Assembly: GCA_964387775.1 (NCBI GenBank)
Contig: CAYLZO010000258.1
Location: 1 to 7,045, forward strand
Length of the DNA stretch: 7,045 nucleotides
Origin: CAYLZO01 sp964387775
GTDB lineage: Bacteria; Chloroflexota; Anaerolineae; JAAYZQ01
Reading direction: 5' to 3'
How positions within the stretch are numbered: the first letter of the stretch is position 1; each line of letters begins with the position of its first letter. The translations under genes were made by a program, and so were the position numbers. Shown here piece by piece: positions 1-5,842 of this stretch. The notes under the pieces are model-generated. The model searched no databases, had not been told where the DNA came from, and saw nothing but the letters and a program-made list of their open reading frames with translations.

Positions 1-59
1 GTGGCTTTTCCAAATGCGATTGCCCTGGGGGTATGGTGCTGACTGCCGAAAGATGTCTT

Positions 60-88
60 TTGACCTTCGCCTCCTTTTCCGATATAAT
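60..88 (+). promoter_or_regulatory. Sigma70-type promoter of the GH/GT operon
   Basis: A -35 box TTGACC (60-65, five of six consensus bases) and a perfect -10 box TATAAT (83-88) are separated by the optimal 17 bases. Transcription would start near 94-97, giving a 5' leader of about 120 nt before the ATG at 217. The AT-rich -10 stands out against the GC-rich surroundings. It is the only strong promoter upstream of the two plus-strand genes and is inferred to drive both. Bases 1-59 to its left show no convincing gene or terminator. Confidence 0.8.
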
Positions 89-117
89 GACTGCCCTGTA
101 AAAGGGGGAAAAGGGTG

Positions 118-158
118 CTGTGAGCTGTGTGTGCGCGGAGCGCACACACAGCTCACAG
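118..158. repeat. Perfect 19-bp inverted repeat (hairpin) in the operon leader
   Basis: The left arm (118-136) and right arm (140-158) are exact reverse complements over 19 bases, separated by the 3-nt loop GGA. The arms contain alternating GT/AC steps flanked by CTGTGAGC and GCTCACAG. The hairpin begins about 22 nt after the predicted transcription start and ends about 35 nt before the ribosome binding site. It is followed by TTAATGG rather than a U-tract, so it is not a standard intrinsic terminator. It could be an mRNA-stabilising 5' hairpin, a regulator binding site, an attenuator, or a copy of a dispersed palindromic repeat. The structure is certain; the role is unknown. Confidence 0.9.
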
Positions 159-192
159 TTAATGGACGGCACCTTGAACCGAGGGGAAACGC

Positions 193-201
193 AGAGGGAG
201 G
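193..201 (+). promoter_or_regulatory. Ribosome binding site of the GH gene
   Basis: The purine-rich stretch AGAGGGAGG resembles a Shine-Dalgarno sequence. It lies 15 nt before the ATG at 217, which is longer than usual. In that frame an upstream stop (TGA at 175-177) and the absence of any other start codon before 217 leave ATG 217 as the first possible start. Confidence 0.6.
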
Positions 202-216
202 CAAAAGAAAAGTCTC

Positions 217-1602
217 ATGACTGAATCGCACCGAACGTCCAATGGAGAGGGTTGCAAGAGCAACCGGGGGTTGTTGATCGTCGTGGGCCTGCTGGGCGCG
301 GGCATCTTGCTGGCTGCCGTCCTCGTCGTAGGCGCCGTAATCTTCCGCGCCCGGATTGCATCGGCCACGCCGACGCCCAGCCCCACGCTCCGGCCCACCT
401 TCACGGCCGTGGCTAAGGACGTCACCCCCACGATCCCACCGGCGGACACGCCGACCTTGACACCCGAGACAGAGCCTGGGACCGAGGCACCGCCGACCGA
501 GACACCCTCTCCGCCGCCCCAGCAGCCGGCCACCATGACCTCGCCCGACTATGGCATGCAGGCTTTTCTCTGGTGGCGGCCCGAAGTCGCCCAGCGCGAC
601 ATGGAGCTGATCCGCGACGCCGGCTTTCGCTGGGTCAAGCAGAGCTTTGCCTGGCGCGAGATCGAGGGCACGGGCAAGGGCAATTACGACTGGGACGTGA
701 CCGACCGCATCGTGGAGCAGATGGAGAGCATCGGTGGCTTGAACCTCGTCGCCCGGCTGGACAGCGAGCCGACCTGGGCCAGCGGCCAGACCTATCCCAA
801 CGACCAGGACGTCATCATGACCCCGCCCAAGAACCTGAAGGACTTTGGCGACTTTTGTTTTGCCCTCGCCCAGCGGTACAAGGGCCGGATCGCGGCCTAC
901 CAGATCTGGAACGAGCCCAACCTGAGCCGGGAGTGGGGCGGCCAGCCGCCCAACGCCAAGGCCTACGTCGAGCTGCTCAAGGTCGGCTACGAGGCCATCA
1001 AGCGGGCCGACCCCAACGCCATCATCATCAGCGCCGGCCTGGCGCCGACCACCCGCTTTGACAACGTGGCCATGCCCGATACCGAGTACCTGCGGCGCAT
1101 GTACGCCCAGGGCGCCAAGCCCTATTTCGACGCGCTGGGCGCCCACGGTGCCGGCTACAAGGCGCCCCCCGAAAAGCCCCCCGGCGAGGTGGCCAACGAT
1201 CCCAACTTTTACAACCAGGGCGACGCCAATTGTCCCGGCCCGCCCTGCCGTATCTACTGCTTCCGCCACGTCGAGGACCTGCGCCAGATCATGGTCGACA
1301 ACGGGGATGGGAACAAGCGCGTCGTCGTGCTGGAGTTTGGCTGGACCATCGACCCCCGCCCCAACTCGCCCTACGCCTGGCACGCCGTCACCGAGGAGCA
1401 GCAGGCCGATTACTTTGTGCGGGCCTACCAGTACGCCAAGGAGAACTGGCAGCCCTGGATCGGCATCATGAGCCTCATCTACATGCCCGACGTCGACTGG
1501 ACCGAGGAGGACGAGCAGTATTGGTGGTCCATCGCGGTGCCCAACTATCCCCAATTCCTGCCGCGCAAGGCCTACCGCGACCTGAAGCCCATGCCCAAGT
1601 AG
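217..1602 (+). CDS. Membrane-anchored clan GH-A glycoside hydrolase-like protein
   Basis: The product has 461 residues. A short N-terminal cytoplasmic piece precedes one hydrophobic segment (about residues 19-44, no signal peptidase site obvious). A Thr/Pro-rich linker (about 49-106) then leads to a TIM-barrel domain (about 110-455), so the enzyme should be tethered outside the membrane. Clan GH-A signatures are visible. WNEP at 231-234 places the probable acid/base at Glu233, and VLEFGW at 371-376 places the probable nucleophile at Glu373. The 140-residue gap suits strands beta-4 and beta-7, and GAHG near 308-311 fits an intermediate strand. The spacing resembles GH5/GH39-type enzymes, but substrate and exact family cannot be read from the sequence. 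A cysteine cluster (Cys339, Cys344, Cys348) sits in a loop before the helix preceding Glu373. It is the first gene of a two-gene operon with the glycosyltransferase, 13 bases upstream of it. The fold and catalytic pair are fairly secure; the function (glycan trimming or turnover) is inferred. Confidence 0.88.
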   Translation: MTESHRTSNGEGCKSNRGLLIVVGLLGAGILLAAVLVVGAVIFRARIASATPTPSPTLRPTFTAVAKDVTPTIPPADTPTLTPETEPGTEAPPTETPSPPPQQPATMTSPDYGMQAFLWWRPEVAQRDMELIRDAGFRWVKQSFAWREIEGTGKGNYDWDVTDRIVEQMESIGGLNLVARLDSEPTWASGQTYPNDQDVIMTPPKNLKDFGDFCFALAQRYKGRIAAYQIWNEPNLSREWGGQPPNAKAYVELLKVGYEAIKRADPNAIIISAGLAPTTRFDNVAMPDTEYLRRMYAQGAKPYFDALGAHGAGYKAPPEKPPGEVANDPNFYNQGDANCPGPPCRIYCFRHVEDLRQIMVDNGDGNKRVVVLEFGWTIDPRPNSPYAWHAVTEEQQADYFVRAYQYAKENWQPWIGIMSLIYMPDVDWTEEDEQYWWSIAVPNYPQFLPRKAYRDLKPMPK

Positions 1603-1615
1603 GCCGGCGGCCAGA

Positions 1616-4546
1616 GTGACGAGCATGGATGCGCGTCGCGTGAGGGGCTGGTGGCAGCGGCCGCTGCCCCGTTGGGCCGAGGTTGTCCTCCTGGTCCTCG
1701 TCCTGGCCGTGGCCGCCGGCTTTCGCCTCTACCTCGTCGGCGAGGCGCCGCCCGGCCCCCACTACGACGAATCGGCCGCCGGGCTGGACGCCCTGGACGT
1801 GCTGGCCGGGCGGCACACCGTCTTTTCCCCGCGGTCGTATGGGCGGGAGATGCTTTTTGTCTACGTGGCCGCGCCTTTCATCGCCTGGCTGGGGCCGACG
1901 CGCCTGGCCCTCCGCCTGCCCATTGCCCTCGTCGGTGTCCTCACCGTCCTGAGCACCTACCTCTTGGCCCGTGAGCTTTTTTTGACGCGCGACCGGCGCC
2001 GGGCCCAGTGGACCGGCCTGCTCGCCGCGAGCTTTCTCGCCTTGTCCTTCTGGCACCTGGCCCTCAACCATCTCAGCTTTCGGGCCAACTACCTGCCCCT
2101 CACCGAGACCCTCTGCTTCTTTTTCCTCTGGCGGGCGGTGCGCACCCGGCGGCTCGGCGCCTACGCGGCCAGCGGCTTCTTTTTGGGGTTGAGCCTCCAC
2201 ACCTACACCTCGGCCCGGTTTCTGCCCCTCGTCCTGGTTCTCTTTTTCGCCATCCTCTTGCTGATCCGCGAGGGCCGGCGATGGGTTTTGTCCCGCTGGC
2301 GGCGCTGGTTCTTGCTGGCGGGCGTGGCCCTGGTGGTCGCTGCGCCGCTCCTGCTCTATTTCGTCACCCACCCCGATGCTTTTCTCCTGCGGGCCAAGGG
2401 GGTGTCGATCTTGAGCCCGCAGCTCAACCAGGGCGACGTGCTGGGCCTGGTCGCCCGCAGCGTGTGGGGCAACCTGGGCCTCTTTGGCTGGCGGGGCGAT
2501 CCCAACTGGCTCTACAACCTGCCGGGCCGGCCGGGCCTCGACCCGGTTCAGGCCCTGCTCTTCTGGGGCGGACTCGGCCTTTGCCTGGCCCGCTGGCGGC
2601 GGCCGCGCTACCTCTTTCTGCCCGCGTGGTGGTCCGTCATGCTCCTGCCCAGCATCCTGGCCCCCGATCCCATCCCTCACAGCCTGCGAGCCATCGCTAC
2701 GCTGCCGGCGGCCAGCATCGTCGCCGCCCTGGCCCTGGTCGAGGCCGGCTCGTTCCTGGCCCGGCGCCTTCGACGCCTGCGGGGCGCCGTCCCGCTGGCC
2801 CTGGGCATCTGCGTGGTGGCCTACCTGGGCTGGACCGGCTACGGCACGTGGCACAGCTATTTCGACCTGTGGCTGCCCCGCGAGGAGGTCTATTACGCCT
2901 ACTATGGCCAGATGGCCGACCTCGCCGGGCAGATCAACCGCGACACCGACCGGGAGGCGGTCTATGTCTTTCCCGTCAACTATGACCGGCGCGGCGAGGA
3001 CTATCGAGAATATACCCTGGAGCTCTTGCACGACGGGCCGGTGCCGTTCCGCTACATCGTCGTGGACGACGCGACCGTGGCCGGGGACCTGACCGACATC
3101 TGCCGGGGCAAGCGGCGGGTCCACCTCGTCGTCTGGACCCACGGCGTGCACGTGGACGCCGACCCCCGCCAGGTGCTGCCCTTTTTCCTGGAACGCGCTG
3201 GCCGCCAGACCAAAGCCCGCGCCTTTCGCGGCTACCGCATCGTCAGCTACGAGCTGCCGTCCTCGCAAGTGACCTTCGAGTCCCCTGACTGGGTCTCTAT
3301 GGACGCCAACTTGGGCGGGCAACTGTCGCTCCGGGGCGAGGCCCACGCTCCCGAGGCGGCGTCGGGCGAGCCGGCCTGGGTGGCCCTGCGCTGGCAGGCC
3401 GCAAGCCAGATCGGGACCGATTACAAGGCTTCGCTACGGCTTCTCGACGCGGAGGGGCACCTGGTGGGCCAGTCAGACCTGATGCTCCTGTCCAACGAGC
3501 ACCGGGCCACCTCGGGCTGGACGCCGGGCCGGCCGGCGACCACCTACCACCTCCTGCCCAGCCTGCCGGCGACCCTGCCCGGCGCGTACCGCGTCGAGTT
3601 GGTCGTCTACGATCCCGAGACTTGGCGCCCGCTGGCCGTGCTCGACGAGGCCGGCGCGCCTACGGGCCAGAGCCTGGACCTGGGCGGGATCGAGATCGGA
3701 CGGCCCGAGCAGCCGGGGGCCGTGGAGCCCGAGACGGCCCTGGCTGGCGGCGATTTGGCCCCCGGCCTGAGCTTGATGGGCTACCACTTGGGCCGCGACC
3801 GCTTCAGCCCCGGCGAAACCATGCACCTGGCCCTCTATTGGCACGCTCTGGACTCGATCCCGAACAACTATGTCGTGGAGCTTCGATTGGTCGATGGGAC
3901 GGGCCAGGTCGCCGCCGGGTGGGCGGAAACGCCGTCCTATCCGACCTCGGCGTGGCGGGCCGGCGACCGCTGGCGGGACTGGCACGCGCTGCGCCTCGCG
4001 CCCGATACACCTTCGGACACGTACCAGCTCGTCGTGCGGTTGGCCGGAGCGGGATCAGGGCGGGAGGCTCTGTTGACACGCATCGAGATCGAGGGGCGGC
4101 CCCGCCGGTTCGAGGTGCCGGCCATCGAGCACCCGCAGGCTACCCGCCTTGGCGAGGCCATCCGCTTCCTGGGCTTTGACCTGGGAGAACGTGAGGTCCG
4201 GGCCGGGGAGACGCTGCGCCTGACCCTCTACTGGCAAGCGCTGGCCGAAACGGACACGTCGTACACCGTCTTTACCCACTTGCTCGGGGCAGAGTCGCGC
4301 ATCTGGGGGCAGCAGGACCAGGTGCCCGCTGGCGGGGCCGCGCCGACGACGGGCTGGGTGCCGGGCGAGGTCCTCGTCGACGCGTACGAGATCCCGGTCC
4401 GCGCCGACGCGCCGCCGGGCGAGTACGCCCTCGAGGTCGGCATGTACGAGCTCACGACGGCCCAGCGGCTGCCGGTCTATGACCCGGCGGGACAGCCGCT
4501 GGGCGATCACGTCCTGCTCGACGTGGGGCTCACCGTCCTCCCTTGA
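1616..4546 (+). CDS. GT-C (PMT/ArnT-like, GT39-type) glycosyltransferase with C-terminal beta-sandwich repeats
   Basis: The product has 976 residues. The first 410 or so form a polytopic membrane domain with about 11-12 hydrophobic segments (for example 20-40, 98-118, 200-217, 230-250, 391-409). The first extracytoplasmic loop carries PHYDES (48-53). The Asp51-Glu52 pair matches the acidic motif essential in PMT/ArnT-type enzymes, which transfer sugars from polyprenyl-phosphate donors. A soluble region (about 415-548) follows. Then come three related beta-rich units at about 565-692, 715-828 and 843-972. Units two and three share 'G-Y/F-x-L ... GE-T-x-x-L-x-L-YW-x-AL', and unit three also has a TGWVPGE element that unit one echoes as SGWTPGR. 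The start shown is GTG 1616; ATG 1625 (three codons later) is equally possible, and neither has a clear Shine-Dalgarno, suggesting coupling to the upstream gene. The catalytic core is confident. The acceptor is unknown and could be lipid, protein or a surface polymer. Confidence 0.88.
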   Translation: MTSMDARRVRGWWQRPLPRWAEVVLLVLVLAVAAGFRLYLVGEAPPGPHYDESAAGLDALDVLAGRHTVFSPRSYGREMLFVYVAAPFIAWLGPTRLALRLPIALVGVLTVLSTYLLARELFLTRDRRRAQWTGLLAASFLALSFWHLALNHLSFRANYLPLTETLCFFFLWRAVRTRRLGAYAASGFFLGLSLHTYTSARFLPLVLVLFFAILLLIREGRRWVLSRWRRWFLLAGVALVVAAPLLLYFVTHPDAFLLRAKGVSILSPQLNQGDVLGLVARSVWGNLGLFGWRGDPNWLYNLPGRPGLDPVQALLFWGGLGLCLARWRRPRYLFLPAWWSVMLLPSILAPDPIPHSLRAIATLPAASIVAALALVEAGSFLARRLRRLRGAVPLALGICVVAYLGWTGYGTWHSYFDLWLPREEVYYAYYGQMADLAGQINRDTDREAVYVFPVNYDRRGEDYREYTLELLHDGPVPFRYIVVDDATVAGDLTDICRGKRRVHLVVWTHGVHVDADPRQVLPFFLERAGRQTKARAFRGYRIVSYELPSSQVTFESPDWVSMDANLGGQLSLRGEAHAPEAASGEPAWVALRWQAASQIGTDYKASLRLLDAEGHLVGQSDLMLLSNEHRATSGWTPGRPATTYHLLPSLPATLPGAYRVELVVYDPETWRPLAVLDEAGAPTGQSLDLGGIEIGRPEQPGAVEPETALAGGDLAPGLSLMGYHLGRDRFSPGETMHLALYWHALDSIPNNYVVELRLVDGTGQVAAGWAETPSYPTSAWRAGDRWRDWHALRLAPDTPSDTYQLVVRLAGAGSGREALLTRIEIEGRPRRFEVPAIEHPQATRLGEAIRFLGFDLGEREVRAGETLRLTLYWQALAETDTSYTVFTHLLGAESRIWGQQDQVPAGGAAPTTGWVPGEVLVDAYEIPVRADAPPGEYALEVGMYELTTAQRLPVYDPAGQPLGDHVLLDVGLTVLP

Positions 4547-4594
4547 GGCCGTAGGGCAAGTTTCAAACTCGCCCACAATCTCAAGGTTATTCTC
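4541..4594 (+). terminator. Nested inverted repeat, probable terminator between convergent genes
   Basis: Outer arms CCTTGAG (4541-4547) and CTCAAGG (4580-4586) are exact complements. Inside them GGGC (4554-4557) pairs with GCCC (4571-4574), and AGTT (4559-4562) with AACT (4566-4569), around one A-C mismatch and a 3-nt loop. The T-rich TTATTCT follows on the plus strand, consistent with termination of the GH/GT operon. No U-tract follows on the minus strand. The repeat starts inside the last codons of the glycosyltransferase gene and abuts the stop codon of the opposing gene, filling the whole 40-bp gap. Confidence 0.5.
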
Positions 4595-5675
4595 CGGCCG
4601 GCGCTGCCTTGACGCCGATCCCCCGAGCCAGGAACGCCGCGTCCGGCCCGTCCTCAAAACGCCCCAGGGCGACGAGGGTATCGCCGACCTGGATGTCGTC
4701 AAAGCTCGGGTCCTCAACGCCGGGGACGCGATAGCGGGTCTTTTCGTCGGTCTGGACCGTGATCTCGTCTCCCCGGTGGGTCTGGACGACGAAAAAGTGC
4801 CCGGTCGCATCCTTGACCGTCACCCGGCCGCTCAGCCCGTGGCGGGCCAGCGGCTTCGAATTGGGCAACACGACCAGGCCGGCCAGCCACTGCCCAAATT
4901 CGGTGGGCTGGCCCAGGGCCAGGACTTGCTCGCCGGGCTGCACCTGTCGCAGCGATTCCAGCTCTCCGTCGGCCGACCATAAATGGGTGCGGGGCGTGAC
5001 GGTGATGGCCCGCTCGCCGAGCCCGGTCTTGACGACGAGGGTCTGCTGGGTGGCGACGACGGCCCGGCCCCGGATGACGACCTTGGGCAGGTCCTCGTCG
5101 CTGACGACGACCACCAGCCGGGCGCTCAGCGGCCGATCTCCCGTCGAGGCCCCGGCCGGCTGGCCCAGGGCCAGCACCGGGTCGCCGATCTCCAGGGCTA
5201 CGGTGGTGGTCAGCGGCTCGCCGGGGACCCACAGGCGGGTCGTGTCGGTGAGCAACAGCGTGGCCGTCTCTCCCTCGTCCGTCTCGACCGAGACGCGTTC
5301 GCCTTCCACATCGGTCACGATTCCCCGCAATGCGTGATCCGCCAGCTGCCGGGGGACGTGGACCACGACGAGCTGTGCCACCAGGAGGCCATCCTCCTCT
5401 TCCTCGCTCCGAATCAGGACCAGCGCCCCTTCGGGGATGTCACCGAGGGAGGCGTCAGCCACGCCTGCCATGCGAATGACCGTCTCTTCGGTAATGACGA
5501 CTTGGACCTCGCCATCCCGAGTTTCGACAGTCAGGGCCGTGGCACCCACTTGGGTCACGCGGCCCTGGATTTTTTCGACCGCTTCGTCTGCTTGCACCAG
5601 CCCGCCGGCGGCCAGCAGGGAGAGAGACAACGCTGCGACGACCACGACTCCGATGATCCAGATCTTGCGCTTCAT
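4587..5675 (-). CDS. Exported protein with four tandem DUF5666-like repeats
   Basis: The product has 362 residues. It starts with a signal-peptide-like segment: MKRK, a hydrophobic core to about residue 28, and a possible cleavage after VQA (about 29). The rest consists of four divergent beta-rich repeats at about 35-106, 115-191, 200-271 and 280-356. Each follows the pattern 'G-R/I-V ... L-x-V-x-T ... G-E ... T ... T-R/I-x-x ... G-D/E-x-V-L-x-L-G ... A-R/x-L/G-V-V-V', which I recognise as DUF5666-like. Such domains are thought to be small OB-like beta barrels in secreted or surface proteins; no biochemical function is established. The ATG at 5675 is chosen because an AGGAGGTG ribosome binding site lies directly upstream and the signal peptide begins there. 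The same frame stays open to 6785, but that part reads antiframe through the next gene and is spurious. The gene is convergent with the GH/GT operon and is separated from its upstream neighbour by a terminator. Confidence 0.88.
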   Translation of the reverse strand: MKRKIWIIGVVVVAALSLSLLAAGGLVQADEAVEKIQGRVTQVGATALTVETRDGEVQVVITEETVIRMAGVADASLGDIPEGALVLIRSEEEEDGLLVAQLVVVHVPRQLADHALRGIVTDVEGERVSVETDEGETATLLLTDTTRLWVPGEPLTTTVALEIGDPVLALGQPAGASTGDRPLSARLVVVVSDEDLPKVVIRGRAVVATQQTLVVKTGLGERAITVTPRTHLWSADGELESLRQVQPGEQVLALGQPTEFGQWLAGLVVLPNSKPLARHGLSGRVTVKDATGHFFVVQTHRGDEITVQTDEKTRYRVPGVEDPSFDDIQVGDTLVALGRFEDGPDAAFLARGIGVKAAPAGE

Positions 5676-5678
5676 AGA

Positions 5679-5686
5679 CACCTCCT
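5679..5686 (-). promoter_or_regulatory. Ribosome binding site of the DUF5666-like gene
   Basis: On the minus strand this reads AGGAGGTG, an essentially perfect Shine-Dalgarno, with the AGGAGG core ending 5 nt before ATG 5675. It fixes the start of the DUF5666-like gene and rules out the much longer open frame upstream. Confidence 0.85.
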
Positions 5687-5784
5687 GCGATCTTTTCAGG
5701 TTCTTGTCAGGGTCAGTTTGGTAGGGAGGTGTAACCGGGGCTTTGGCGAAATGTAAAGGCCACGTAAAAGGTGCCGGGCAGGCA

Positions 5785-5831
5785 GCACACAAGAAAACGG
5801 GGCGGACAATTCGTCCGCCCCGTCGGTGTGC
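5785..5831 (-). terminator. Intrinsic terminator of the upstream minus-strand membrane protein gene
   Basis: Read on the minus strand, a perfect 11-bp GC-rich stem (5813-5823 with 5797-5807, arm ACGGGGCGGAC) with loop GAATT is followed by a T-rich tract TTTTCTT (the first T closes the stem). It begins 19 nt after the stop codon at 5843. Extra outer arms GCACAC and GTGTGC (5826-5831 with 5785-5790) can extend the structure across the U-tract. This is the clearest intrinsic terminator in the window. The remaining gap, 5687-5784, would have to hold the promoter of the DUF5666-like gene, but I see no convincing -35/-10 pair there. Confidence 0.85.
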
Positions 5832-5842
5832 TTTGGGAGAAT

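Noticed and set aside
119..157. A CRP-like site from TGTGA and TCACA within the palindrome
   Set aside because: The half-sites are separated by 29 bases instead of 6, and the perfect pairing extends over the whole arms.
14..220. A 68-codon open frame ending in an ATGA overlap with the GH start
   Set aside because: It contains the whole 60-88 promoter, so the main transcript would lack its start, and the translation shows no recognisable features. The overlap is probably chance.
1475..3346. A 623-codon open frame on the minus strand opposite the GH end and GT gene
   Set aside because: It is antisense to a recognisable GT-C membrane domain, has a compositionally biased Gln/Gly/Pro-rich translation with no recognisable domain, and is typical of stop-poor antisense frames in GC-rich genes.
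4055..4810. A 251-codon minus-strand frame across the convergent junction
   Set aside because: It overlaps two genes with clear domain content, one antisense and one in another frame, and has no recognisable domain or ribosome binding site support.
5729..5757. A minus-strand promoter for the DUF5666-like gene (TTTACA and TTACAC, 17-nt spacing)
   Set aside because: The -35 is acceptable but the -10 matches consensus poorly; a promoter is expected in this gap, but this pair is not convincing.
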